Below are positions 1-8,419 of a stretch of 64,000 bases of DNA, piece by piece. Each line of letters begins with the position of its first letter. Position 1 is the stretch's first letter. Under the pieces are notes generated by a model that was given only the letters and a program-made list of their open reading frames with translations, did no database searches and had not been told where the DNA came from. This stretch comes from Marinomonas fungiae. Its GTDB lineage: Bacteria > Pseudomonadota > Gammaproteobacteria > Pseudomonadales > Marinomonadaceae. The position numbers and the translations under genes are program-made. The stretch is from contig NZ_LIQF01000004.1 in NCBI RefSeq assembly GCF_001418205.1, positions 294,056-358,055 on the forward strand, given 5' to 3'.

Positions 1-1523
1 CTGAGCCAACCACGGTAAACCCAGCGGCGGATGAAGAGTTCAGTTACGCATGGTTAAAAGGCCATGCTCGTAATCTTGCCGAACAGCCGTTTGTTAGTGC
101 AAAAGGTGATGTACCAGAAGTGCTTTCAAGCCTCGATTGGGATGAGTATCAGCAGTTACATTTCAAGCGTGAACAAAGCTTATGGCAGAAAGATGACACC
201 GCTTACCGAGCGACTTTTTTCCATTTAGGTCAAGGCTTTATCACGCCTGTGCATATCAATGTGGTGGAAAATGGTAAATCCACGCCGGTCGACTATTCAT
301 CGAAGATGTTTGATTACGGTGATTCCCATGTGAATGGTAAGGCACTGCCGCAGGATCTTGGCTTTGCAGGCTTCCGCATGCAGTTTGGAACCGACTGGGA
401 GCGCGACATTGTGGCGTTCTTGGGCGCGAGTTACTTCCGTGCGGTGGGGGCAGAGATGCAATACGGTTTGTCTGCCCGTGGTCTGGCCATCGATACGGCG
501 ATGAATAAGCCAGAAGAGTTTCCAGTGTTTACCAATTTCTGGTTTGAAAAGCCGACGCCAAACTCGGACGAAGTGACCATTTACGCGTTGCTTGACTCAG
601 ACAGCATCACTGGTGCGTATCGTTTTGATATTAAAGCGGGCGAGCCTTTGACGATGCGGGTGGATGCGGCTTTGTATCCACGTAAAGAGATTGAGCGTCT
701 GGGTGTGGCGCCTTTGACCAGTATGTACATGATTGGTGAGAACGATCGTCGTACCAATTATGACTGGCGTCCAGAGATCCATGATTCGGATGGTTTGGAA
801 ATGCTGACGGGCAATGGTGAGCATATTTGGCGTCCTTTGGGCAACCCTGAGCAGCTGCGTTTCAATGCTTACATGGATAACAATCCGAAAGGCTTTGGTT
901 TGATGCAGCGTGATCGTAATTTTGATCATTACCTAGATGATGGTGTGTTTTACGAGAAACGTCCGCATCTTTGGATTGAACCAATTGGCAACTGGGGTGA
1001 AGGGTCGGTGCAGTTGGTGGAAATCCCAACCTTAGATGAGACCTTCGACAATATTGTGGCGTTCTGGAACCCTGCACAAGAGATCGTGCCTGGCCAAGAG
1101 TTGCTCTACAGCTACAACATGTACTGGGGGAGTGAAGCACCAGTGCAGTCGGGCAAAGCGACGGTGCAAAGCACTTACACAGGGATTGGTGGTGTAGTCG
1201 GCAAAAAACGCGATTACTACAGCAAGCGTTTTGCCATCGACTTTGAAGGTGAAATTTTTCAAATGCTAGGCCAGAAAACCGAGGTGAAACCAGTGATTGA
1301 AACGTCCCGTGGGCGAGTGGAAATCACTTCAGCACGCCCTCAGCATCATATCGGCGGCTACCGTGCTATGTTTGATTTAGTTCCGGATGAGTCGGTTGCG
1401 CCGATTAATATCAAGGTACACCTTGAGGCCAATGGCCAGCCTATTTCTGAGACTTGGGTGTACCAGTGGAACCCTCCGGCTCCAGCAGATCGTGAGCTGT
1501 ATAATGCGGGTCATTTGAAATAG
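1..1523 (+). CDS. Periplasmic glucan biosynthesis protein, MdoG family (OpgG/OpgD-like), 5'-truncated
   Basis: The frame is open from the window edge (codons from base 3), so the gene starts upstream; a GTG at 120 is internal. About 507 residues are visible, ending at TAG 1521-1523. The protein matches the MdoG family, periplasmic proteins needed for osmoregulated periplasmic glucan backbone synthesis or branching. Family landmarks seen: QGFAGF-like segment (DLGFAGFRM), GASYFRAVGAEMQYGLSARGL, LGVAPLTSM, RPEIHDSDGL and WIWRPL-like (HIWRPLGNP). The GEN..RPEIHDSDGL and RDRNFDHY stretches recall OpgD more than OpgG, but I cannot settle this. The gene is not followed by opgH: a terminator and a convergent gene come next. 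The signal peptide would lie outside the window. Confidence 0.9.
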   Translation, partial: EPTTVNPAADEEFSYAWLKGHARNLAEQPFVSAKGDVPEVLSSLDWDEYQQLHFKREQSLWQKDDTAYRATFFHLGQGFITPVHINVVENGKSTPVDYSSKMFDYGDSHVNGKALPQDLGFAGFRMQFGTDWERDIVAFLGASYFRAVGAEMQYGLSARGLAIDTAMNKPEEFPVFTNFWFEKPTPNSDEVTIYALLDSDSITGAYRFDIKAGEPLTMRVDAALYPRKEIERLGVAPLTSMYMIGENDRRTNYDWRPEIHDSDGLEMLTGNGEHIWRPLGNPEQLRFNAYMDNNPKGFGLMQRDRNFDHYLDDGVFYEKRPHLWIEPIGNWGEGSVQLVEIPTLDETFDNIVAFWNPAQEIVPGQELLYSYNMYWGSEAPVQSGKATVQSTYTGIGGVVGKKRDYYSKRFAIDFEGEIFQMLGQKTEVKPVIETSRGRVEITSARPQHHIGGYRAMFDLVPDESVAPINIKVHLEANGQPISETWVYQWNPPAPADRELYNAGHLK

Positions 1524-1544
1524 TCATCCGATAAGGTTCGTTCA

Positions 1545-1571
1545 AACGCTCCATTTATGGGGCGTTTTTTT
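1545..1571 (+). terminator. Rho-independent terminator after the glucan biosynthesis gene
   Basis: Arms AACGCTCCAT and ATGGGGCGTT form a 10-bp stem with one G-T wobble and a TT loop, followed by a T run. It lies 22 bases after the stop and abuts the stop of the convergent GNAT gene, so it may serve both directions. Confidence 0.85.
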
Positions 1572-1573
1572 AT

Positions 1574-2014
1574 TTAGCGGGTTGCGCTTTGGTAGACCAT
1601 GGCGACTAGCTCGGGCTGTTTCACTCGATAGCGGCGCAGGCGTCCTTGAATATCATCGGGCAATGAGTGTTCGTCCTGCACTAAGACAAAATCATGCTGT
1701 TGATAAAATGGAATCAGCTCAGGCTGATTTAAGCAAAAGCTAGGTATGTGCTCAAATTCGCTTCTGAGGGCGTCAAGTAAGGTGCTCCCGTAGCCCTGCT
1801 GGCGATACTCTGGGTGGGTCACCAAGCCGGTCATTAATTGGCAATCCACAAAGGGTTTGATGCGCACGGCGGCGATGATGGTCGGTCCTTGTTTGATGAC
1901 CCATAATGGCTCTGATTTGTTCGGTTTGCCGCTCGGGTAATAGGTCTGATAGAACTTTTTGACCAACGGAAACCAAAGCGCTTCGACTTGAGTGATGTTT
2001 GCAGAGGTACTCAA
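1574..2014 (-). CDS. GNAT-family N-acetyltransferase
   Basis: A protein of 146 residues with the acetyl-CoA binding motif A of GNAT enzymes: GLVTHPEYRQQGYGSTLLDAL at about residues 63-83, where the Q/R-x-x-G-x-G/A pyrophosphate loop is RQQGYG. A later N-QPELIPFYQQHDF segment fits motif B (strand-turn before the end of the fold). The substrate is unknown. Translation appears to start at TTG 2014, preceded by a G-rich GGGCGGG stretch; there is no ATG in frame before the upstream stop, and a GTG lies further in. It stands alone on the minus strand between two plus-strand genes. Confidence 0.8.
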   Translation of the reverse strand: MSTSANITQVEALWFPLVKKFYQTYYPSGKPNKSEPLWVIKQGPTIIAAVRIKPFVDCQLMTGLVTHPEYRQQGYGSTLLDALRSEFEHIPSFCLNQPELIPFYQQHDFVLVQDEHSLPDDIQGRLRRYRVKQPELVAMVYQSATR

Positions 2015-2094
2015 TTTCCCGCCCTGATGCTAGTGATTTATCTGATATCCGCTATGATAAGCGTTTTACGTCATAGCTCAACGGGATATAACAA

Positions 2095-3273
2095 ATGCGC
2101 TTACCACGACTGCTAGCCAGCTTGCTGCTATTGAGTTGCTCTTTGGGGCTACACGCCAGTGATTTAGCACAGGGTGTGAATGAATCCTTTGCGGACTACC
2201 GTGAGCGTTTGCGTCAGCACTTTTTAGAACAGAAAACATGGGTCAATCCTGCAGCACAAGAAGTAGAGATAGAAGCGGTGCTACCGTTTGAACACCGTCC
2301 GAGTGCCGAGTGTGTGACGGAGCAACGTGTAGGGGTATTGATGTTTCATGGCCTATCGGACTCCCCGTTTACATTACGAGACCCCGCGAAAGCATTGGCT
2401 GAGCAGTGTTTTCATACGCGTGTGATGTTGCTGCCCGGGCATGGCACAAAAGCCGAGGATCTGTTAGCCGTGACGCGCGATGATTGGCGCACCGCGGTGA
2501 CCAATGCGGTGCAGCAGTTTTCTGACGAGGTGGATACCCTGTATCTGGCGGGCTTTTCCACCGGCGGTGCTCTAGTCACTGAATATGCTTGGTTGCACCC
2601 AGAGGATGTACAAGGCGTCGTACTGTTTTCGCCTTTGTTTAAGATCAATAGTGGCATTGATTGGTTGTCGCCAATCTTGGCTCCCTTTATAGATTGGCTG
2701 GATCATCACGAGTCGGATGATTACGCCAAATACGCTTCGATCCCGGTACCCGCGATTGCTCAGGCTTATAAATTGGCGAAAGAAGTGAAACAGCGCGTGT
2801 TAGATCACCCCGCTCAGGCGCCTGTTTTTGTCGCGCTTTCTGAAGAGGATGCAACGGTGGATTCGAGTGTCACGTTGGAGGTGTTTAAACAATCCTTTAT
2901 GTCACAGCCAGAAAGCGAGATGGTGCTTTACAGTGTCAACCAAGGTAGTGGTTCGCAAGGCAGCGTACATATCATTAATACAGATTTACCAGAACAACGT
3001 ATTTTTGGCTTGGCACACATGGCGGTACATGGTTCGCCAAATAATCCCTATTATGGCGTCCAAGGTGAGTACCGTATTTGTGCTTGGTATCTGGGAGAGG
3101 AAGAGCGTTACAACGAATGTCGCCTAGCACAAGATAACTGGTATGGGGAACGTTCCGATAGCTTATCAAAGCGCAGTAACTTAGCCGCGCGATTATCTTG
3201 GAACCCCTATTTTGATGATTTGATGCAGCGAGTATCTGGCTTTATTTCGACCACGTCCGAGAAAGCGCTTTAA
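2095..3273 (+). CDS. Secreted alpha/beta hydrolase
   Basis: 392 residues beginning with a signal peptide (basic MRLPR, then a leucine-rich core to about residue 20, cleavage probably near HASD), so it is likely periplasmic or exported. Alpha/beta hydrolase marks: VGVLMFHGLSDSP (oxyanion loop, about residues 79-91), LLPGHGTK, and the nucleophile elbow GFSTGG with Ser155. ALSEEDATVDSS could carry the acid and FGLAHMAVHG the histidine. The substrate is not evident; esterase or lipase-like activity is an inference from the fold. It is a single gene with no partner genes, 56 bases before birA. Confidence 0.75.
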   Translation: MRLPRLLASLLLLSCSLGLHASDLAQGVNESFADYRERLRQHFLEQKTWVNPAAQEVEIEAVLPFEHRPSAECVTEQRVGVLMFHGLSDSPFTLRDPAKALAEQCFHTRVMLLPGHGTKAEDLLAVTRDDWRTAVTNAVQQFSDEVDTLYLAGFSTGGALVTEYAWLHPEDVQGVVLFSPLFKINSGIDWLSPILAPFIDWLDHHESDDYAKYASIPVPAIAQAYKLAKEVKQRVLDHPAQAPVFVALSEEDATVDSSVTLEVFKQSFMSQPESEMVLYSVNQGSGSQGSVHIINTDLPEQRIFGLAHMAVHGSPNNPYYGVQGEYRICAWYLGEEERYNECRLAQDNWYGERSDSLSKRSNLAARLSWNPYFDDLMQRVSGFISTTSEKAL

Positions 3274-3329
3274 CTAGCGAATGCATTGGGCTGGCTGGAA
3301 ATCTCTGAAATAAACATGTCGAGGATCCT

Positions 3330-4286
3330 ATGAGAGAAGTATTGAGCTTGCTGAGCGACAGTAAGTTTCATTCTGGCGAGGAGCTGGGTGAAGCGTTAGG
3401 CGTAACCCGTGCGGCGGTTTGGAAACGCTTGAAAAAGTTAGAGTCCGTCGGCATTACCGTACACTCCGTGAAAGGGCGTGGTTATCGTATTCCAGAACGT
3501 CTGATTCTATTGGACGAGGCGCGCTTACGCGAGGCGGGTGTGGCCGAAGACATTGCCATAGATATTCCCTTTGAGACGCCGTCCACAAACGATGTGCTGA
3601 AGCAAAAAATTGCCTTGGGGGCACGTTTGCCAGCGTTAGTGGTGACTGAACACCAGACGCAAGGTAAAGGCCGCCGCGGCCGTGTTTGGGAAAGTGGTGT
3701 AGCGAAGAACATTACCATGTCATTTGCTTGGAAGTTTGAGCAAGGTCCTAGTGTGGTCGAAGGTCTGAGTCTGGCGGTGGGTGTGGTCATTGCCAAAGTA
3801 TTGCGCAACTTGGGGGTGCCCAATCCAGGCTTAAAATGGCCCAATGATATTTTGATTGACGGGCAAAAAATCTGCGGCATCTTGCTGGAAATGATTGCCG
3901 ACCAAGATGTCTGTCGTGTGGTGATTGGCATTGGTTTGAATGTGGAATCCACCCCTGAGCAGCAAGCGCGTGTGGATCAACCTTGGACGGATTTAACCTC
4001 GCGTTTGTCCTTTACGCCTGATCGCAATGAAATTATTGCTCAGATTACCGAAGGTCTGGTGGCGATGTGTGACGTGTTTGCGCATGGAAATGGTTTAGCC
4101 CATTACCATGCCCAGTGGCAGGCGTTTGATATGCTCTACAATCAACCTGTGATGATGTTTAGTGGTAATCGACAACAAGCTGGGATCGCACGCGGCGTGG
4201 ATGCAAGCGGTGCACTGCGGCTAGAAACCAGTGAAGGTATTGAATTGTTGCACGGGGGCGAAGTCAGTGTGCGCAAACAAGTCTAG
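3330..4286 (+). CDS. birA: Biotin--[acetyl-CoA-carboxylase] ligase / biotin operon repressor
   Basis: 318 residues. BirA activates biotin with ATP and transfers it to the biotin carboxyl carrier protein, and in bifunctional forms represses the biotin operon. An N-terminal winged helix is present (residues 1-60: SGEELGEALGVTRAAVWKRL), so this is the repressor-type enzyme. The ligase domain shows GKGRRGRVW (biotinyl-AMP loop), KWPNDILIDGQKICGILLEM (catalytic lysine region) and a C-terminal SH3-like domain. The start ATG has the ribosome site GAGGATC. The stop overlaps the likely start of coaX. Confidence 0.95.
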   Translation: MREVLSLLSDSKFHSGEELGEALGVTRAAVWKRLKKLESVGITVHSVKGRGYRIPERLILLDEARLREAGVAEDIAIDIPFETPSTNDVLKQKIALGARLPALVVTEHQTQGKGRRGRVWESGVAKNITMSFAWKFEQGPSVVEGLSLAVGVVIAKVLRNLGVPNPGLKWPNDILIDGQKICGILLEMIADQDVCRVVIGIGLNVESTPEQQARVDQPWTDLTSRLSFTPDRNEIIAQITEGLVAMCDVFAHGNGLAHYHAQWQAFDMLYNQPVMMFSGNRQQAGIARGVDASGALRLETSEGIELLHGGEVSVRKQV

Positions 4287-5001
4287 TACGCTAGTGATCG
4301 ATGCGGGGAATACGCGCATCAAGTGGACTCTGTTTCAGGGTGACGTCATTGTCGATAAGTGGGCGCAAGATACGTTGGATGCGTGTCGTTGTGGAGCGCC
4401 TTCACAGATTGTCTTAGCCAGTGTCCGTGCTGCGGAGGCCGATGCGTCGCTGTTAGCAGAGATTCAAGCGACATTGCCGGATGCTTCGGTGACAAGTGTG
4501 CGCTCAGAGCGCCAAGCCTGTGGTGTGTGGAACTCCTATGTGGAGCCACATCGATTGGGAGTGGATCGCTGGTTAGGCGTGATTGCGGCGTTTAAAGAAT
4601 ACGGTGGTCCTGTCGTGATAGTTGATGCAGGCACGGCCATTAAGGCAGATTTTGTGGATGCTAAAGGTGTTCATCTGGGCGGCTATATTGTGCCGGGCTT
4701 GGATTTAATGGCCAGTAGCTTGATTGATAAAACCGCGAAGATTCGTTATCAGGAAAGTGAACAAACGGCTCAAATCGGTGAGATTCCGCACAGCACAGCG
4801 GATGCTGTGCAACAGGGTTGCTTGGAAATGGCGTTGGGCTTTTTGCAGCGATTGCACGGAAAGCACGGCGATGCGCGCTGGATTGCGACAGGTGGCTCTA
4901 GTCAGACGCTAATGGAGGTGCTTGCCATCGACTGCTGTTTAGACGAGCACTTGGTGGCTAAGGGCGCGAAATACGTATTGGATGAAGCGTTAGAAAGGTA
5001 G
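4267..5001 (+). CDS. coaX: Type III pantothenate kinase
   Basis: CoaX phosphorylates pantothenate, the first step of CoA synthesis, and belongs to the ASKHA fold. Visible marks are DAGNTRIKW (phosphate loop, Asp12), GVDRWLG, VDAGTAIKAD (DxGTA motif) and GGYIVPGL. The frame stays open to GTG 4231, but GTG 4267 is preceded at good distance by GGGGGCG and gives 244 residues, the usual family length, with the ASKHA motif near the N-terminus as expected. This start overlaps birA by 20 bases, so the two are probably translationally coupled. GTG 4294 is a less likely alternative. Confidence 0.9.
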   Translation: MCANKSSTLVIDAGNTRIKWTLFQGDVIVDKWAQDTLDACRCGAPSQIVLASVRAAEADASLLAEIQATLPDASVTSVRSERQACGVWNSYVEPHRLGVDRWLGVIAAFKEYGGPVVIVDAGTAIKADFVDAKGVHLGGYIVPGLDLMASSLIDKTAKIRYQESEQTAQIGEIPHSTADAVQQGCLEMALGFLQRLHGKHGDARWIATGGSSQTLMEVLAIDCCLDEHLVAKGAKYVLDEALER

Positions 5002-5009
5002 GACGTAGA

Positions 5010-5765
5010 ATGAAGTGGGTCTTTTTGCTGCTGGTGTTGGCGAATGCTGGTGTGGTTGCTTGGCACGGTTTCGCTGCGGCAGATGTGCGCACAGAGCAGG
5101 CGCCGATTTATGCTCCGCCAGTCAGCGAGCGTATTTACTTAATTAGTGAGGCAAGACCGGAAGAGCCGGAGCAAGAGGTATCGTTAACCGAGTCGACATT
5201 AGCATCGGAACCTGAGCAGGCCTCTGCCGAAGCGATCTTAACGCAGCTGGATCAAGCCGTTGCCGCAGCGGTAGAGCGGAATGAAGGCGAACCGCGACAA
5301 GAAGAGAATTTGTTATGTCCGATGCTCGTCTTGGAGCGTGATGCTGATCGACGCCTAGTGTCTGAAACGCTGCGTAGGAATAACTTAGCGTTTACTCAAA
5401 ATGAAACCAGTGGCAAACGTGACAAGTACTGGTTGTACATCGCAGCGCCGGAAAGCACCTCAAAAGCGCAAGATGTTGTGGCGGAGCTGAAATTGAAGCG
5501 GATTGACAGTTATGTGATTTCTCGAGGTGACATGAAGAATCGTATATCACTCGGTCTCTTTTCATCGAAAGAGCGAGCGCAGCAGGCGCAAGCGACTATT
5601 GCGCAGCGCTCTGGTATGCGTGTGAATATCTATGAGCATCAACGAACGGTTGCGTTGTATGAGTTGTTGTTAGATCAACCGATTACGGAAAACAATTGGC
5701 AGCAGTTTATGCAACAGTTGGATTTATCCAAGCTGTTAATAAAAATAGAAAAAAATCCTTGCTAG
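5010..5765 (+). CDS. SPOR-domain-like membrane-anchored protein
   Basis: 251 residues. An N-terminal hydrophobic segment (about residues 2-20, KWVFLLLVLANAGVVAW) should anchor it in the inner membrane with the rest in the periplasm. Residues 45-100 are acidic and low in complexity. The C-terminal part (about 140-225: YWLYIAAPES...RISLGLFSSKERAQQAQ) resembles a SPOR domain, which binds denuded peptidoglycan glycans in division proteins. It follows coaX by 8 bases, an order shared with pseudomonads. The specific role is unknown. The coding strand ends just before the tRNA promoter. Confidence 0.7.
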   Translation: MKWVFLLLVLANAGVVAWHGFAAADVRTEQAPIYAPPVSERIYLISEARPEEPEQEVSLTESTLASEPEQASAEAILTQLDQAVAAAVERNEGEPRQEENLLCPMLVLERDADRRLVSETLRRNNLAFTQNETSGKRDKYWLYIAAPESTSKAQDVVAELKLKRIDSYVISRGDMKNRISLGLFSSKERAQQAQATIAQRSGMRVNIYEHQRTVALYELLLDQPITENNWQQFMQQLDLSKLLIKIEKNPC

Positions 5766-5768
5766 TGC

Positions 5769-5796
5769 TTGCAATTGAAAAAGCGATTCATATAAT
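5769..5796 (+). promoter_or_regulatory. Sigma-70 promoter of the tRNA cluster
   Basis: TTGCAA (5769-5774), 16 bases, TATAAT (5791-5796), followed by a GC-rich discriminator (GGGCTCC), typical of stringently controlled stable-RNA promoters. It overlaps the stop of the SPOR gene and lies 45 bases before tRNA-Tyr. Confidence 0.8.
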
Positions 5797-5840
5797 GGGC
5801 TCCACCTTTTGGGGCGTTGTGAGCAATGCTTAAAGTTTGT

Positions 5841-5924
<84 letters not shown>

Positions 5925-5927
5925 TTT

Positions 5928-6002
5928 GCGGGCATGGTATAGTGGCTATTACCTCAGCCTTCCAAGCTGAAGAGGCGGGTTCGATTCCCGCTGCCCGCTC
6001 CA
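5928..6002 (+). tRNA. tRNA-Gly (TCC)
   Basis: Acceptor GCGGGCA pairs with TGCCCGC, discriminator T, CCA encoded. The anticodon loop CTTCCAA gives TCC. T-arm GCGGGTTCGATTCCCGC. It is three bases after tRNA-Tyr and so cotranscribed. Confidence 0.97.
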
Positions 6003-6010
6003 GTAATTCT

Positions 6011-6086
6011 GCTCATGTAGCTCAGTTGGTAGAGCACACCCTTGGTAAGGGTGAGGTCGGCAGTTCAAGTCTGCTCATGAGCTCCA
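6011..6086 (+). tRNA. tRNA-Thr (GGT)
   Basis: Acceptor GCTCATG pairs with CATGAGC, discriminator T, CCA encoded. The anticodon loop TTGGTAA gives GGT. It is the last member of the Tyr-Gly-Thr transcript. Confidence 0.97.
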
Positions 6087-6101
6087 GCATTTCTCAATGC
6101 T

Positions 6102-6136
6102 AAACCAAGCGAAAATCCAACCGCTTAGTTTTTTGT
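6102..6136 (+). terminator. Possible terminator of the Tyr-Gly-Thr tRNA transcript
   Basis: AAGCG and CGCTT arms with a 10-base loop are followed within two bases by TTTTTT. The stem is short, so this is only a plausible terminator. In pseudomonads a tuf gene would lie at this spot. Confidence 0.45.
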
Positions 6137-6158
6137 CTGAATTTTGGGCAAATACCAC

Positions 6159-6187
6159 TTGCTAAATTTTAAACAAGTCGGTATCAT
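6159..6187 (+). promoter_or_regulatory. Sigma-70 promoter of tRNA-Trp-secE-nusG
   Basis: TTGCTA (6159-6164), 17 bases, TATCAT (6182-6187), then a GC-rich discriminator CCTCCGCCC. tRNA-Trp begins about 20 bases downstream, which suits a start site near 6194. Confidence 0.7.
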
Positions 6188-6206
6188 CCTCCGCCCATAC
6201 GAATGT

Positions 6207-6282
6207 AGGCCAGTAGTTCAGCTGGTAGAGCGTCGGTCTCCAAAACCGAATGTCGGGGGTTCGAATCCCTCCTGGCCTGCCA
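6207..6282 (+). tRNA. tRNA-Trp (CCA)
   Basis: Acceptor AGGCCAG pairs with CTGGCCT, discriminator G, CCA encoded. The anticodon loop CTCCAAA gives CCA. It lies 40 bases before secE and is likely cut out of the secE transcript. Confidence 0.97.
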
Positions 6283-6322
6283 TCTTTCGTATCCAATTTC
6301 TTAGCTAGGGATCACCTGAAGT

Positions 6323-6691
6323 ATGAGTTCGAGTGCTGAAACTCAAGAGTCTCGCGGAGACGTTTTTAAGTGGGCGGTTGTTGTCCTTCTTATTGCTGTG
6401 GCTGTAGTAGGGAACAATTATTTTTCTGCTGAGTCATTGCTGTATCGCTTGATTGCTGTTTTGGTGCTGGCTGGTATTGCTGGCTTCGTTGCGCTGAATA
6501 CGGCTAAAGGGCGTTCTTTTGCGAAATTGGCAAAAGAGGCGAAGACCGAAATTCGTCGTGTTGTATGGCCAACGAGACAGGAAACGGTTCAAACAACGTT
6601 GATCGTTTTGGCGGTTGTTATTTTTATGTCTCTCGTACTGTGGGGAGTAGATTCACTCCTTGGTTGGATCGTTTCCGCAGTAATAGGTTAG
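6323..6691 (+). CDS. secE: Preprotein translocase subunit SecE
   Basis: 122 residues, the long three-helix gammaproteobacterial form. Hydrophobic segments lie at about 16-32, 40-58 and 92-118. The conserved amphipathic stretch before the last helix is present (AKTEIRRVVWPTRQET). SecE clamps SecY in the SecYEG channel of the inner membrane. It is followed after 9 bases by nusG, the usual pair, and its partner secY is in the spc operon of this same window. Confidence 0.96.
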   Translation: MSSSAETQESRGDVFKWAVVVLLIAVAVVGNNYFSAESLLYRLIAVLVLAGIAGFVALNTAKGRSFAKLAKEAKTEIRRVVWPTRQETVQTTLIVLAVVIFMSLVLWGVDSLLGWIVSAVIG

Positions 6692-6700
6692 GAGTTGCTC

Positions 6701-7234
6701 GTGGCGAAACGATGGTATGTGGTACAAGCGTACTCAGGTTATGAAAAGCACGTGATGCGCTCGCTGAAAGAGCGAGTGGGCATTATGGGCATGGAAGATT
6801 TATTTGGCGATATCCTAGTTCCAACTGAGGAAGTGGTTGAGATTCGCGATGGCAAGAAGCGCAAGAGTGAGCGTAAATTCTACCCTGGCTATGTATTAGT
6901 TCAGATGGAAATGAATGACGACTCTTGGCACCTTGTTAAAGGTACAGCGCGTGTGCTTGGCTTCATTGGCGGCACAGCGGATAAGCCATCACCAATCACT
7001 GACCGTGAAGCAGATGCGATTCTGCAACGTGTGAATGATGGTGTGGATAAACCTCGTCCTAAAACATTGTTTGAAGTGGGTGAAGTGGTTCGTGTTAACG
7101 AAGGTCCATTTGCTGACTTTAACGGTGTGGTTGAAGAGGTTGATTACGATAAAAGCCGAATCAAAGTGGCAGTGCTTATCTTTGGGCGCTCTACGCCGGT
7201 TGATTTGGAATTTAGTCAGGTTGAGAAAACCTGA
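6701..7234 (+). CDS. nusG: Transcription termination/antitermination protein NusG
   Basis: NusG binds RNA polymerase through its N-terminal NGN domain and contacts Rho or ribosomal S10 through its C-terminal KOW domain. Visible: [13 protein letters not shown] at the start, the [16 protein letters not shown] and [12 protein letters not shown] core (NGN, residues 1-115), and a KOW domain with [18 protein letters not shown] (about 135-155). The frame also opens at TTG 6695, but GGAG at 6691-6694 is well spaced only for GTG 6701, giving 177 residues. The S10 gene rpsJ lies 15.5 kb downstream. Confidence 0.96.
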   Translation: MAKRWYVVQAYSGYEKHVMRSLKERVGIMGMEDLFGDILVPTEEVVEIRDGKKRKSERKFYPGYVLVQMEMNDDSWHLVKGTARVLGFIGGTADKPSPITDREADAILQRVNDGVDKPRPKTLFEVGEVVRVNEGPFADFNGVVEEVDYDKSRIKVAVLIFGRSTPVDLEFSQVEKT

Positions 7235-7242
7235 TTGTATTA

Positions 7243-7272
7243 AACGGGTAGCCTTCGGGCAGTGACCCATCT
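7243..7272 (+). promoter_or_regulatory. Candidate L1 translational operator before rplK
   Basis: In the 48-base nusG-rplK spacer, GGGT/ACCC encloses a GCC-TTC-GGGC hairpin with an asymmetric GTG side, resembling the 23S rRNA site of ribosomal protein L1. L1 represses rplK-rplA translation in enterobacteria. The assignment rests on position and shape only. Confidence 0.45.
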
Positions 7273-7282
7273 GGAGTAAAAA

Positions 7283-7717
7283 ATGGCTAAAAAAGTCCAA
7301 GCTTACATCAAGCTACAAGTTAAAGCGGGTCAAGCGAACCCAAGTCCACCAGTTGGTCCAGCACTTGGTCAACACGGTGTGAATATCATGGAATTCTGTA
7401 AAGCGTTCAATGCCAAAACTCAAGGCATGGAACCTGGTCTTCCAACGCCAGTTATTATCACTGTATACAGTGACCGTAGCTTCACATTCGAAACTAAATC
7501 TACTCCTGCTGCAGTTCTTCTTAAGAAAGCTGCTGGCATTAAGAGTGGTTCACCACGTCCAAACACTCAAAAAGTTGGTACAGTAACTCGTGCACAACTT
7601 GAAGAGATCGTAAACGCTAAGCAGGCTGATTTGACTGCAGCGGATATGGATGCTGCCGTTCGTACTATCGCAGGTAGTGCACGTGCAATGGGTCTAGAAG
7701 TTGAGGGTGTGAACTAA
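7283..7717 (+). CDS. rplK: 50S ribosomal protein L11
   Basis: 144 residues. L11 forms the GTPase-associated stalk base with the 23S L11-binding region. The proline-rich N-terminus ([17 protein letters not shown], residues 20-36), the thiostrepton-contact region, is intact. The C-terminal RNA-binding domain carries [10 protein letters not shown]. The ribosome site GGAG is 6 bases before ATG. The stop TAA shares a base with the start of rplA (TAATG), implying coupling. Confidence 0.98.
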   Translation: MAKKVQAYIKLQVKAGQANPSPPVGPALGQHGVNIMEFCKAFNAKTQGMEPGLPTPVIITVYSDRSFTFETKSTPAAVLLKKAAGIKSGSPRPNTQKVGTVTRAQLEEIVNAKQADLTAADMDAAVRTIAGSARAMGLEVEGVN

Positions 7718-8412
7718 TGGCTAAGCTAACTAAACGCGCTCGCTTGATCGCTGAAAAAGTAGACGCAGCAAAACTGTACTCTGTAGAAGAAGCAGTAGCT
7801 CTTCTATCTGAACTTTCTACTGTTAAGTTCAAAGAGTCTGTAGACGTATCTGTTAACCTAGGCGTTGACCCACGTAAATCTGATCAGGTTGTTCGTGGTT
7901 CTACAGTGCTTCCTAACGGTACAGGTAAAGACGTTCGCGTTGCTGTATTCGCACAAGGTGCAAACGCTGAAGCAGCTAAAGAAGCTGGTGCAGACGTTGT
8001 AGGTTTTGAAGACCTTGCTGAGCAAGTTAAAGCTGGCAACCTAGACTTCGACGTAGTAATCGCTTCTCCAGATGCGATGCGTATCGTTGGTCAACTAGGT
8101 CAGGTACTTGGTCCTCGTGGTCTTATGCCAAACCCTAAAGTTGGTACTGTAACACCTGATGTTGCGACTGCTGTTAAGAACGCAAAATCTGGTCAAGCGC
8201 GTTACCGTACTGACAAAAATGGTATCATCCACGCTGGTGTTGGTTCTATCGACTTCGCAGCTGATGCTATCAAAGGTAACCTAGAAGCGCTTCTAGCCGA
8301 CCTACGTCGTGCTAAACCAGCATCTTCTAAAGGTGTCTACATGAAGAAAGTGACTTTGTCCTCTACAATGGGACCTGGTCTACAAATTGATTTAGGTGCG
8401 CTAAGCTTCTAA
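7717..8412 (+). CDS. rplA: 50S ribosomal protein L1
   Basis: 231 residues, close to the 234 of Escherichia coli. L1 forms the mobile stalk that guides E-site tRNA exit and is an mRNA repressor of its own operon. Family marks: [32 protein letters not shown], and the C-terminal [10 protein letters not shown]. Start and rplK stop overlap by one base. A long structured leader separates it from rplJ. Confidence 0.98.
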   Translation: MAKLTKRARLIAEKVDAAKLYSVEEAVALLSELSTVKFKESVDVSVNLGVDPRKSDQVVRGSTVLPNGTGKDVRVAVFAQGANAEAAKEAGADVVGFEDLAEQVKAGNLDFDVVIASPDAMRIVGQLGQVLGPRGLMPNPKVGTVTPDVATAVKNAKSGQARYRTDKNGIIHAGVGSIDFAADAIKGNLEALLADLRRAKPASSKGVYMKKVTLSSTMGPGLQIDLGALSF

Positions 8413-8419
8413 GTCAGAG

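Noticed and set aside
4231..4266. Longer N-terminus of coaX from GTG 4231
   Set aside because: It would overlap birA by 56 bases; the extra residues do not fit the family, and GTG 4267 has a better ribosome site.
5010..5765. SPOR gene as FtsN or DamX
   Set aside because: Length, acidic middle region and position before the tRNAs do not support either; only a SPOR-like C-terminal domain can be claimed.
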